A stretch of 22,081 nt of DNA from an uncultured Bacilli bacterium (lineage in GTDB: Bacteria; Bacillota_I; Bacilli_A; RF39; UBA660). The notes under the pieces were generated by a model, which did not search any database, was not told the origin of the DNA, and worked only from the letters and a program-made list of their open reading frames with translations. Made by a program: the position numbers and the translations under genes. Positions 6,975-13,956 of this stretch are shown here, one piece after another (the stretch's first letter is position 1; every line of letters starts with the position of its first letter). The stretch lies in the NCBI GenBank assembly GCA_944329255.1, contig CALVIA010000006.1, forward strand, positions 1-22,081. Direction: 5' to 3'.

Positions 6975-8025
6975 AAAATCTATGTTGAAAATCATTTGTT
7001 TTTAACTCTTTTACTTTCTTCTTTGCGTTTATAACTTCAATTGCATTTTCTTTGGTTACATCCAAATTAGCAATAGTATCCCATATGTCTAATTCATTAT
7101 TTTTCTTTTTTTTATCAGCAGAAATTTCTATTTCAAAGTCATACTTATCAGCTGTTTTAACTCTATTAGTTAGTTCATATTCCCACGCTTCAGTTGAATC
7201 ATTAAATCCTTTTAACAAATCATCTCTTTTAGTTACACCATACTTTTCCATTAAATTCCAATAATAGTTAAGCATTACTGTTCTAACATAAGAAACCCCT
7301 TCTTGTTCACTAAAACCATCTAACGAAATAGGATCACCTACTATTGTATGTATATTATTATTTTTACTTGATTCATATGTATTATAAATATAATGCACAA
7401 CAGGCACTATTTTATAAAAAGTTCCATCTTCTTTTTTTGCAATTCTATAAAACCCACTCCAAAAATCTAACATACACTCATTAGGGCTTTTATTCCATAC
7501 TCCCTCGGGACATATTAATAAATTCATATTATTTTTTAATACATATTTAGCTTTTTCAACTGATGACCTCTTACTATTAGCATTTTTTCTGTTAACCATT
7601 ACAACACCATTTTTAGCAGACATAATTCCATCAAGTGTTCCATAAAATTGTGGTAAACTTCCAAAAACAATAAATGCTCTATTTTTTATTGCCAAAATAG
7701 TAGATAAAATATCATCTTTAAACCTATGATTTGTAACATATATTACAGGTTCATCACTATTTATTTTTGAATCATATTCAATAATTTGAGAATTACTTAA
7801 AAAATATTTCCCAAATTTTAATAATATTTGATGAATTATTTTTCCTTTTTCAAAATCAGATTTAGATAAAACAGTGTTTATATCTTCATCTAAAAGATAA
7901 GAATACTTTTTTATCATATAATCAAAAATTATATTAGTTTTATCATTAGCAGTTAAATCTCTTTCATTAGTTATATATCCTTTTTGAATTAATTCTTCAA
8001 TAATTTTCTTTGTACTTTTATTCAC
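6973..8025 (-). CDS. PlsC-like 1-acylglycerol-3-phosphate acyltransferase family protein
   Basis: This 350-residue protein carries the two main motifs of glycerolipid acyltransferases: NHxxxxD as NHRFKDD (catalytic His100, Asp105) and the acceptor-binding PEG at 173-175 in ICPEGVWNKS. Such enzymes move a fatty acyl chain to a lysophospholipid or a related acceptor at the inner membrane face. It is longer than typical PlsC (about 240), with roughly 85 extra residues before and 100 charged, lysine-rich residues after the core, and no obvious membrane helix. GTG at 8025 is taken as the start: AAAGGGGG lies just upstream, while the ATG at 8046 would overlap the gene before it. The substrate may differ from lysophosphatidic acid. 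It is the last gene behind the promoter at 8549. Confidence 0.75.
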   Translation of the reverse strand: MNKSTKKIIEELIQKGYITNERDLTANDKTNIIFDYMIKKYSYLLDEDINTVLSKSDFEKGKIIHQILLKFGKYFLSNSQIIEYDSKINSDEPVIYVTNHRFKDDILSTILAIKNRAFIVFGSLPQFYGTLDGIMSAKNGVVMVNRKNANSKRSSVEKAKYVLKNNMNLLICPEGVWNKSPNECMLDFWSGFYRIAKKEDGTFYKIVPVVHYIYNTYESSKNNNIHTIVGDPISLDGFSEQEGVSYVRTVMLNYYWNLMEKYGVTKRDDLLKGFNDSTEAWEYELTNRVKTADKYDFEIEISADKKKKNNELDIWDTIANLDVTKENAIEVINAKKKVKELKTNDFQHRF

Positions 8026-8038
8026 AAAAATTCCCCCT

Positions 8039-8524
8039 TTAAACATACTTTTTTATTTTAAATGCTTCTTTATCATTCAATTGATAATATTTTATATAAT
8101 TTAAAACATTAACATCGTTTTTAAATTTATCTATAAATATCTCTATTTCATTTTTATTTAATTTAAATAATTGAATAAATCTAAATAATCTATCAAATTT
8201 TAGGTTTAGTCCAATATTAATTATTTCTTCTCTGGATAATTTTTTTAATATTTCAATACTTTCAGCTGAATACATATCATAAAATCCATTATATTCATCT
8301 TCATAAGTATCAATAATTCCTTCACCTTTTACTAAACAAACTAAACATTCTTTTGTATCAAAATATCTAAATGTATCTTCAATATTTTTACAAAAATGAA
8401 AACCATTTCCATTATTACCAAATTTTACTTCACCAGATACATTATAAGTTTTACCAACTTCAAACTTTTCACCATATCTATTAGTAAAATCATCATTAAA
8501 ACATTTATATCCAATTATTTCCAT
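8039..8524 (-). CDS. DUF7666-like protein of unknown function
   Basis: The first half of this 161-residue protein has the pattern of a small domain often met in phage and mobile-element proteins: an opening GYKCFN, then KFEVGKTYNV, then NGFHFCKN followed by an aromatic run ending RYF. I read this as DUF7666-like; its function is not known. The second half is charged, helical and without a recognised domain. The ATG at 8524 is preceded by AAGGGG with good spacing, which decides against an ATG 33 bases upstream. It has its own consensus promoter and runs into the acyltransferase gene after 13 bases. Confidence 0.55.
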   Translation of the reverse strand: MEIIGYKCFNDDFTNRYGEKFEVGKTYNVSGEVKFGNNGNGFHFCKNIEDTFRYFDTKECLVCLVKGEGIIDTYEDEYNGFYDMYSAESIEILKKLSREEIINIGLNLKFDRLFRFIQLFKLNKNEIEIFIDKFKNDVNVLNYIKYYQLNDKEAFKIKKYV

Positions 8525-8548
8525 ATCATTCCCCTTAATACACCCGTT

Positions 8549-8576
8549 ATTATACATATATTTTTATTTTTGTCAA
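8549..8576 (-). promoter_or_regulatory. Consensus promoter inside the ASCH operon
   Basis: On the minus strand TTGACA (8571-8576), a 16-base spacer and TATAAT (8549-8554). The -35 box ends two bases after the stop codon of the ASCH gene. It gives the DUF7666-like and acyltransferase genes a transcript of their own. Confidence 0.8.
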
Positions 8577-8577
8577 A

Positions 8578-8949
8578 TTAATCTAAATATATAAAGGATT
8601 GTGGAGTATAATTTATACCTATTTCAGTTAGTTTTTTAGGTTTATCATATTTAATAACTTTACCTAATTTATATGCATATCCGACATCTCTTTTATCAAA
8701 ATATTTATAAAATTTATCTTTACTTATTCCGGAATATTGATTAGTAGATTTCCATAAATTATGAATATTATCTTCTATGATATCTATAACTTCAACTTCA
8801 CCTACTACTTTCATTATAGGATAAGTTGAATATATCATCATTTTATCTACTTTTCTTTTAGGTTTTATCTTTCTATACTCATATTTTTTATTACCTGATA
8901 ATATTTTATCTACATATTCTGGCTTAATAGGTATTAATATTTTAGACAT
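8578..8949 (-). CDS. ASCH-domain protein
   Basis: A 123-residue single-domain protein of the ASCH superfamily, a PUA-like beta-barrel thought to bind RNA or modified nucleosides. The first strand and helix read ILIPIKPEYVDKILSG and lead to NKKYEYRK, the GxKxxExR signature of the group (residues 4-27). Then come the barrel strands MMIYSTYP and KVVGEVEVIDI. The C-terminus closes with the family's aromatic PQSFIYL. AGGTGA lies before the ATG, and the stop of the ASCH-GNAT gene is 11 bases upstream, so the two are cotranscribed. The nucleoside or RNA it binds cannot be told from sequence. Confidence 0.72.
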   Translation of the reverse strand: MSKILIPIKPEYVDKILSGNKKYEYRKIKPKRKVDKMMIYSTYPIMKVVGEVEVIDIIEDNIHNLWKSTNQYSGISKDKFYKYFDKRDVGYAYKLGKVIKYDKPKKLTEIGINYTPQSFIYLD

Positions 8950-8960
8950 AACTTCACCTT

Positions 8961-9857
8961 CTAATTTATTTTTCTTATATATACCTCTTCTTTTATGTCA
9001 AATTTATAAGTATTTTTATAACAATAAAATTCGAAATTATTTTCTTTTAAAAATTCGATTAAACTTTGATATTTTCTAAACAAAGTAACATATATTTCAT
9101 ATACATTATTTTCTTGAGCTTTTCTCAATATTATCTTTAAAAATTCATCACCTATTTTCTTGCCATTATCGCTAACTTTTAAAGTACATATCTTTAATCT
9201 TTTACATTTTCTCATAGGTTTAGAAAAATCATCATATAATTCATTTTCATCTTCTATTTTAAGCATTAAGAAAGATGTTATCTTATTGTCATTTGTTGTT
9301 ACATATGCTTTATATCCATCATTTTGTTTTTTCTTAAACCAATTTTCAAAACCATCATAATCTTTTTTTAAAGAATCAAAAAATTCATCATTTATATCTA
9401 TATCAGATACATTTATTTCTTCTATTAATACTTTATTATTTTTCATATCAGAATATAAATATTCAAATTCAAATGCTACTATCTTTTTTCTAGTTAATTC
9501 ATTACCATATATTTTATTCATTAAATCAATTAGATCTTCTTTAGTATGACCAGGCATTATCCTATTAACATCATATATAGATAATAATTCATCTAAATTA
9601 TCAACTATAACCTTATTTATAACCTTTACAACTACATATTCATTTTCTTTGTCTTGATTGTTAAATGTAATATAATCATTAACATTAATCATTTCTGATT
9701 TTTCTTTTAATATTCTAACTTCAACATCTTTATTTTTAGATGTCATCCAGTTATATACATCGTTAATAATATTATAAGTATATCTTTTACCATGAATAGT
9801 ATCATTTTTTTCAAATTCATCTTTAATTGAATCAACTATATTGTCTTTTATATTCAT
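8961..9857 (-). CDS. ASCH-GNAT fusion: putative nucleic-acid-guided N-acetyltransferase
   Basis: A 298-residue two-domain protein. Residues 1-135 look like a YqfB/ASC-1 type ASCH barrel: KDVEVRIL, then INVNDYITF, and a late helix EDLIDLMNKIYG followed by the strand IVAFEFEYL, close in shape to E. coli YqfB. The YqfB catalytic Lys21/Thr24/Glu74 trio is not kept (Thr is Glu here and Glu aligns with Pro), so amidohydrolase activity is not supported. Residues 145-290 fit a GNAT acetyltransferase: strand LKICTLKV, then a helix-start SDNGKKIGDEFLKIIL in the acetyl-CoA site region, and a last part SLIEFLKENNFEF typical of the GNAT C-terminus. The usual Q/RxxGxG/A loop is weak (DNGKKIGDE). It has a very strong GGAGGTGAT site. 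It may acetylate an RNA base, a tRNA-bound group or a protein; this is inference. Confidence 0.62.
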   Translation of the reverse strand: MNIKDNIVDSIKDEFEKNDTIHGKRYTYNIINDVYNWMTSKNKDVEVRILKEKSEMINVNDYITFNNQDKENEYVVVKVINKVIVDNLDELLSIYDVNRIMPGHTKEDLIDLMNKIYGNELTRKKIVAFEFEYLYSDMKNNKVLIEEINVSDIDINDEFFDSLKKDYDGFENWFKKKQNDGYKAYVTTNDNKITSFLMLKIEDENELYDDFSKPMRKCKRLKICTLKVSDNGKKIGDEFLKIILRKAQENNVYEIYVTLFRKYQSLIEFLKENNFEFYCYKNTYKFDIKEEVYIRKIN

Positions 9858-9895
9858 AAAAAATCACCTCCGTATTAAATAATAAAGTGATTCAT

Positions 9896-9925
9896 ATTAT
9901 ATAAAAATTTTAATATTTAATTGAA
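9896..9925 (-). promoter_or_regulatory. Probable promoter of the ASCH-GNAT operon
   Basis: TATAAT (9896-9901) with a weak TTCAAT (9920-9925) 18 bases upstream on the minus strand. A 13-bp AT-only inverted repeat (9899-9911 with 9928-9940) covers it; this may act as a weak terminator for the Nudix gene or as an operator. Confidence 0.5.
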
Positions 9926-9951
9926 AAAAAATTTTTATATTCTCGACTTAA

Positions 9952-10503
9952 TCAATTCTTTTTTTCAATTTTCTTAAAAACCGGTTTTCCATCTTCAAAA
10001 ACTAAATATCTATTATAAAATTTTTCATAATACTTTTTGAAAACATCAAAACTAGTATCACTTGCATTTCCACTATCTATGATTTTTTCAAATTCTTCAA
10101 TAGTCATCCATTTTGCTGCTTGAACTTCATCATCTTGTAGCTTTAATTTATCTAAAGAAATATTTGATTCTAATAAAAATACTTCTACAAAATCATTAAC
10201 TCTTGCAAATGAACCAATAAATCTAATATCATCTTTATTAGCTTTTATTCCTAATTCTTCTTCTAACTCTCTTAAAGCTCCACTTAAAGGAGTATCACCC
10301 TTTGTTGCACCACCAGACGCCGTTTCCCACATATTTGGACATTTCTTAGCAGTAGCTAATCTTTGTTGAACCAAAATCTTGCCTTCATCATTAATTATCC
10401 ATATAAAACAAGATAATCTAAATTCACCATCAATTAATTCTTTTCTACCTTTTGTATAACTTAATTTTTCGTGTTTATTATTATAAACATCAACAAGTTC
10501 CAT
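9952..10503 (-). CDS. Nudix hydrolase
   Basis: A 183-residue Nudix enzyme; the family splits nucleoside diphosphates linked to another group, using a metal held by the Nudix box. The box runs 64-86: Gly64, five residues, Asp70, seven residues, then RELEEELGI. The normal first glutamate is thus aspartate, while the metal-holding glutamates of REUxEExGU are kept. The flanking WETASGG and the early KHEKLSYTKGRKEL are like the IDI/YfcD-type branch. Its substrate is not predictable. The start is clear (AGGTG before the ATG). It begins 13 bases after a Fic gene, in the same operon, which suggests that its job is tied to nucleotide or protein-nucleotide chemistry. Confidence 0.85.
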   Translation of the reverse strand: MELVDVYNNKHEKLSYTKGRKELIDGEFRLSCFIWIINDEGKILVQQRLATAKKCPNMWETASGGATKGDTPLSGALRELEEELGIKANKDDIRFIGSFARVNDFVEVFLLESNISLDKLKLQDDEVQAAKWMTIEEFEKIIDSGNASDTSFDVFKKYYEKFYNRYLVFEDGKPVFKKIEKKN

Positions 10504-10516
10504 ATCTACACCTCTT

Positions 10517-11365
10517 TTAATTCTCTTTATTAAATAATTCTTCTACAATTAAATTCCTTGAATGTAAATTATTATTCTTTCCTAATAATAAATTTTCATA
10601 GAATTTAATTAAAAAACTATTTTCTTGTTTTATATTTAAATAATTATTAAAATAATTACTTCTTACTAATGCATTTCTATAATAAACTGATTTTTCTTTG
10701 AACATAGTGTTATCTACATCATATCCTAGTGATACTAAATACTTTTCTATAAATAATGCTGTAGTTCTAGTATTACCTTCTCTAAATGGATGTATTTGCC
10801 ATATGCTTGAAGAAAAGTTAGTTATATTATTAATTACATCCACTATATTCATTTCTCTATAATTTTTCTTTTTTTCTAAAGATATATCATAATCTAATGA
10901 TTGCTCTAATAATTTACAATCACCATATGCAACTGAATCATTATTTAAAATTCTTTCTTGTTTAGAAAAATCTACTTTTCTAAATTCTCCTGCAAATTCA
11001 TAAACATCTTTAAATAAATATTCATGAGTATATTTTATATAGTTTACTGATAGTTCAAAATTATCTTTTTCTAACAATTGAACTATTCTGGTAGATACTA
11101 AATCACACTCAAATTCATCTTGAATTGTTTTATCTGTTTTATCTTTTTCTACATAATATTGTTTTAATTCATGTTCAACTTCATAAATTGTTTTTTCACC
11201 TGTTACATTTTCTTGCAACAACTTTTTTAAATACTTAGATGGTTTTAAATTATCAACCTCTTGAAGTCCAATAGCCATATCCCATTGTAACTGCTTTACA
11301 TAGTTTTTAGGTGTTACTATTTCAATATAATCATTTATACTTGAATCCAATTCTTTTTCAGACAT
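10517..11365 (-). CDS. Fic-domain protein with N-terminal VbhA-like inhibitory helix
   Basis: A 282-residue Fic protein. The active-site motif is HPFREGNTR at 192-200, with catalytic His192; the usual GNGR is GNTR, which is common in one Fic branch. Upstream at residues about 22-72 lies a segment like the VbhA antitoxin: MAIGLQEVDNLKPSKYLKKL, then a Gly-Glu turn and a helix ending KQYY. Glu36 sits where the inhibitory glutamate should be, though the flanking S/T and G/N are Ala and Val. It would therefore be a self-inhibited AMPylase. The ATG at 11365 has GGAGGT nine bases before it; an ATG 87 bases upstream has no such site and would overlap the promoter. First gene of an operon with the Nudix hydrolase. 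Confidence 0.82.
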   Translation of the reverse strand: MSEKELDSSINDYIEIVTPKNYVKQLQWDMAIGLQEVDNLKPSKYLKKLLQENVTGEKTIYEVEHELKQYYVEKDKTDKTIQDEFECDLVSTRIVQLLEKDNFELSVNYIKYTHEYLFKDVYEFAGEFRKVDFSKQERILNNDSVAYGDCKLLEQSLDYDISLEKKKNYREMNIVDVINNITNFSSSIWQIHPFREGNTRTTALFIEKYLVSLGYDVDNTMFKEKSVYYRNALVRSNYFNNYLNIKQENSFLIKFYENLLLGKNNNLHSRNLIVEELFNKEN

Positions 11366-11386
11366 CTTAGTACCTCCACTAATAAC

Positions 11387-11416
11387 ATTATAACAAAAAA
11401 GGTTTCTATTTGTCAG
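11387..11416 (-). promoter_or_regulatory. Promoter of the Fic-Nudix operon
   Basis: On the minus strand CTGACA (11411-11416), an 18-base spacer and the extended -10 TGTTATAAT (11387-11395), only 21 bases before the start codon. This is one of the best promoters in the window. Confidence 0.75.
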
Positions 11417-11475
11417 TATTATATAGGTAAAAAAAGAAATTTCAAAGTGCAATTTTTATATTTATTATCTCTTTG

Positions 11476-11515
11476 AAAAATTTATTGATTAAATGGTAAT
11501 TATCAGTAAATTTTT
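11476..11515. repeat. Long palindrome in gene-free stretch
   Basis: AAAAATTTATTG (11476-11487) pairs with CAGTAAATTTTT (11504-11515) with one G-U; two more pairs continue inward. It lies about 60 bases upstream of the Fic promoter, in a 400-base region without genes (11366-11775). A smaller inverted repeat, TTTCAAAG/CTTTGAAA, is at 11440-11447 and 11471-11478. Function unknown: terminator of a lost gene, or protein-binding site. Confidence 0.4.
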
Positions 11516-11594
11516 CATAAATAATTTTAAATTTATATACCTAAAAATATACCATAATTAGTAAATAGGTCTAAAATCTTAATATAGAAAAAAA

Positions 11595-11717
11595 TGGAGC
11601 ATTTTGATTTCTTCAGGGGGTCCTGCTCTCTCCAGTTAGAAGAGACCAAATTGTGTTAAACCCTTTAAATACGGGCCTTTTTATATTGGCATAAACCATC
11701 ATTTACCGTGGTTTTTT
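11595..11717 (+). other. GC-richer structured block ending in a terminator-like hairpin
   Basis: In this AT-rich window the block stands out for its C and G runs. CAGG/CCTG around GGGT sits at about 11614-11625, CTCTCT can pair with AGAGAG-like bases close by, and AAACCA/TGGTTT (11694-11714) is followed by six T on the plus strand. No open frame of note crosses it on the plus strand; a 29-codon minus-strand frame (opening MMVYANIKR) has no ribosome binding site. No tRNA, tmRNA or SRP motif could be made out. It may be a small RNA gene or the core of an integration site. I cannot decide. Confidence 0.3.
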
Positions 11718-11724
11718 AGTATTT

Positions 11725-11746
11725 TTGTACCTAAATTGTACCTAAA
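11725..11746. repeat. Perfect 11-bp tandem repeat
   Basis: TTGTACCTAAA is present twice head to tail (11725-11735, 11736-11746). A related TATACCTAAA is at 11536-11545, and the reverse complement of ten of its bases is at 7-16. Short direct repeats of this size next to a structured block are what arm-type sites of tyrosine integrases look like, but no integrase gene is in the window. Confidence 0.5.
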
Positions 11747-11777
11747 AAAAGAATTAGTAACTATTTTACTAACTCTT
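11744..11777 (-). terminator. Terminator of the OLD operon
   Basis: On the minus strand AAGAGTTAGTA (11767-11777) pairs with TACTAATTCTT (11749-11759, one G-U), with a seven-base loop and then seven U (11744-11750). It overlaps the stop of the small membrane protein gene and so ends the OLD unit. Confidence 0.8.
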
Positions 11778-12123
11778 AAAATGGATGTTTTTCTCCAAAT
11801 AATTTACTTTCAACTATACACAATATAACATACCCTAAAATGAATAAAAATGTTACTAAATAAAGATTAGTTATAAATTTAGTTATTAGTAAAAATAAGC
11901 CTGTTAATATTGCATAGTTGAATAAAAAGCCAAGGCTACCAAAGAATTTTACATTGCCATCATACCATATACCTGTTAAAAAATATGCAAGTGGTACAAG
12001 AACACCGCCAAATATCCAGTTAACTATTTCCGCAGTTCCAGGATTCTTAATTAAATTAGTAAATGGATTAGGTATTAAAAATTGTCTTACTAAATAGCTA
12101 AATACTTTGATTAATTGATACAT
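11776..12123 (-). CDS. Small three-helix membrane protein, partner of OLD nuclease
   Basis: A 115-residue protein I do not recognise. It has a basic, amphipathic N-terminus and then about three hydrophobic segments (roughly 34-51, 62-82, 84-105) with a short turn of charged residues between; the tail KLFGEKHPF is charged. It has no signal peptide and no known catalytic motif. GGGAGG sits right before the ATG, nine bases after the OLD stop, and a strong terminator follows, so the two genes form a unit. Small membrane proteins next to a sensing ATPase are a common layout in phage defence, where the membrane part can act as effector or anchor. Holin-like action would be only a guess. Confidence 0.6.
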   Translation of the reverse strand: MYQLIKVFSYLVRQFLIPNPFTNLIKNPGTAEIVNWIFGGVLVPLAYFLTGIWYDGNVKFFGSLGFLFNYAILTGLFLLITKFITNLYLVTFLFILGYVILCIVESKLFGEKHPF

Positions 12124-12132
12124 AATACCTCC

Positions 12133-13851
12133 CTATAAAATAATAGAATCAATTACATTTTTAATTTCTTTATCGACATCTTCAACTGAAAATTTATCAA
12201 GTATTTTATTTTTATTTATAGAAACTTTATATTTTTCTTTCATATATTTAATTATAAATGATAACAAATTCTTTCCATTTATAAGTCTTAATTTCTTATC
12301 TAAGCTATCCCACCTAGCATCAATATATAATCGTGCTTCTTGATTAGTAGTTTGTATATTTTTTGATCTATCAACCTCATGTATTGCATTTGAATACTGA
12401 TCCATTAATTCATAGTAAAAACTATCTAAAGCATAATTCAATCCATTTATAAAATCTTCATAACTTACATTATCCTTTATAAATTTATATAATACATTAG
12501 GGTTAATTAAATAGCTTTCTAATTCTTTTCTTTCCCATATATGTAAATTCAAGTGAGCATCTTCAGCATTCTTTTTAATTCTATTTAATTCATTTTCCAT
12601 TCTATAATCTCGGTCTAAAATACATATGCATTTAAAATTTCCCTCAGTTTCTTTATAAAATAGTTTTGAAACTCCTAATGCTTGCTCATATCTGGTAAAT
12701 GAACCTAACTCTATTATTGGCAAGTCACTTAATAATTCAATTTTTTCTGGATATAAAATTTTATAAAACTTATTCAATAGTTTCATATCTAAACCTTCCA
12801 CAAAAATACATTTTTTGGATAGACCAAGTCGTAATAGTGACATATTCTGTACACTACCTATTTTTTCTACAATATTTTGAACATTTGATAATCCATTGGA
12901 ATAGCGTTGAATTCTTCTAGTTTTATCTATTTGGAAAACATTTTTAAAATCAGCTTCTGAAATTAGTTCCACAGAGTGAGTAGCAATTATTATTTGCGTA
13001 TTCATAGATTTTATATAATTAAAAATTTTTTTCTGTAAATTTGGATGTAAATAAACATCAGGTTCATCTAAAATAATAGTAGCTCCTGAACTATTTTTTG
13101 CTATAAACCATATAATTTGCAAATACATTTGCAATCCACTTCCCATAAGGCCTAATTCTGATGTAAATTGATTATCTTTAATCCAAAATAATACCTCATC
13201 ATTATCAGATGAATATTCAACATCATCAATACACAACCCGTTCCATATTTTTTCTGCAATATTTTTAAATCTTAAAAAATAATCATTTTTATACAATAAT
13301 ATTTCATTTCTGAAATGCAATGATGATAGATATGTATATTGATCTCTTTCTATTGTTTCAGTCGCCAACTTTTTTTCTTTTTCGCGTATTAAATTCAAAT
13401 GCGGCATAATATTTACCTTTAAATCATTTTCATTCATTTTTTTTGCATTCGTAATACTTTTTATATTTTCTCCACTTTTATTATAAATAGTAGCAAAAAC
13501 ACATTCAGAATTTAAATAAATTTTAAAAATCACATTATTTTCAAATTCAGCAATTATTTCCGCATTAATATTTTCTTTATAAAAATATACTATAGATCTT
13601 AAATCAACTTTATAGGCATCTAAATTCAAATTAAATCCTCGAATATTCTTAGGGATATTTAAAGAATCATTAGCATTTATATACTGTCTATTTTTAAACA
13701 ACTTATTTGCGGTCACAGATATAATTCTTAATGCTTCAATTATTGTTGATTTCCCAGCATTATTCTCTCCAACAATCAAAGTTTCATCTTTAAAATTTAT
13801 AGTATAATCCTCAAAACATCTGTAATTTTTTAATGTCATTTTTTTTATCAT
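12133..13851 (-). CDS. OLD-family ATPase with TOPRIM nuclease domain
   Basis: The 572-residue protein begins with an SMC/RecF-like ABC ATPase: Walker A GENNAGKST (28-36), a signature-like LGLMGSGLQ (234-242), Walker B IILDEPDVYLHP (259-270) with the catalytic Glu, and the switch His in IIIATHS (His292). A C-terminal TOPRIM domain follows: IFVEGLD with Glu352, then ILDRDYR with Asp413 and Asp415, and WERKELESYL, a stretch usual in OLD proteins. OLD nucleases cut DNA with metals; stand-alone class 1 members and Gabija GajA act against phages. No UvrD-like GajB helicase lies nearby, so this is not Gabija. Start: GGAGG before the ATG. It lies directly downstream of a type I restriction operon, with its own promoter, and is followed by a membrane protein gene. 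Confidence 0.88.
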   Translation of the reverse strand: MIKKMTLKNYRCFEDYTINFKDETLIVGENNAGKSTIIEALRIISVTANKLFKNRQYINANDSLNIPKNIRGFNLNLDAYKVDLRSIVYFYKENINAEIIAEFENNVIFKIYLNSECVFATIYNKSGENIKSITNAKKMNENDLKVNIMPHLNLIREKEKKLATETIERDQYTYLSSLHFRNEILLYKNDYFLRFKNIAEKIWNGLCIDDVEYSSDNDEVLFWIKDNQFTSELGLMGSGLQMYLQIIWFIAKNSSGATIILDEPDVYLHPNLQKKIFNYIKSMNTQIIIATHSVELISEADFKNVFQIDKTRRIQRYSNGLSNVQNIVEKIGSVQNMSLLRLGLSKKCIFVEGLDMKLLNKFYKILYPEKIELLSDLPIIELGSFTRYEQALGVSKLFYKETEGNFKCICILDRDYRMENELNRIKKNAEDAHLNLHIWERKELESYLINPNVLYKFIKDNVSYEDFINGLNYALDSFYYELMDQYSNAIHEVDRSKNIQTTNQEARLYIDARWDSLDKKLRLINGKNLLSFIIKYMKEKYKVSINKNKILDKFSVEDVDKEIKNVIDSIIL

Positions 13852-13866
13852 TTAAATCCTCCAATC

Positions 13867-13906
13867 AAAAAAGAGCATATTCCATCTTAAAAAATGAAAC
13901 ACACTC
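13867..13906 (-). terminator. Hairpin with U-tract in the leader of the OLD gene
   Basis: Thirteen pairs, four of them G-U (13894-13906 with 13873-13885), around an eight-base loop, followed on the minus strand by six U (13867-13872). The ribosome binding site of the OLD gene starts only a few bases further on. It would end read-through from hsdR, but it also lies downstream of the promoter at 13921, so that any OLD transcript has to pass it: an attenuator-like setting. Confidence 0.65.
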
Positions 13907-13920
13907 TATCATCTTAATAT

Positions 13921-13929
13921 ATTATAGCA
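13921..13929 (-). promoter_or_regulatory. Extended -10 promoter of the OLD unit
   Basis: TGCTATAAT on the minus strand, in the 100-base gap between hsdR and OLD, about 70 bases before the OLD start. No convincing -35 is seen. It lies upstream of the leader hairpin. Confidence 0.55.
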
Positions 13930-13956
13930 TTTTTTATGTAAATATAAAATATCTTT

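Noticed and set aside
8961..9857. YqfB-type N4-acetylcytidine amidohydrolase activity
   Set aside because: The Thr and Glu of the Lys/Thr/Glu catalytic set are replaced in the alignment by eye.
10517..11452. Longer Fic protein starting at 11452
   Set aside because: The added 29 residues are hydrophobic, lie over the promoter, and have no ribosome binding site; the ATG at 11365 has GGAGGT.
11595..11665. tRNA or tmRNA 3' end suggested by CTCTCTCCA and G/C runs
   Set aside because: There is no T-arm consensus (GGTTCGAnTCC) before it and no matching 5' acceptor strand could be found.
12133..13851. Gabija system (GajA-GajB)
   Set aside because: No UvrD/PcrA-like helicase gene is next to the OLD gene; only a small membrane protein is.
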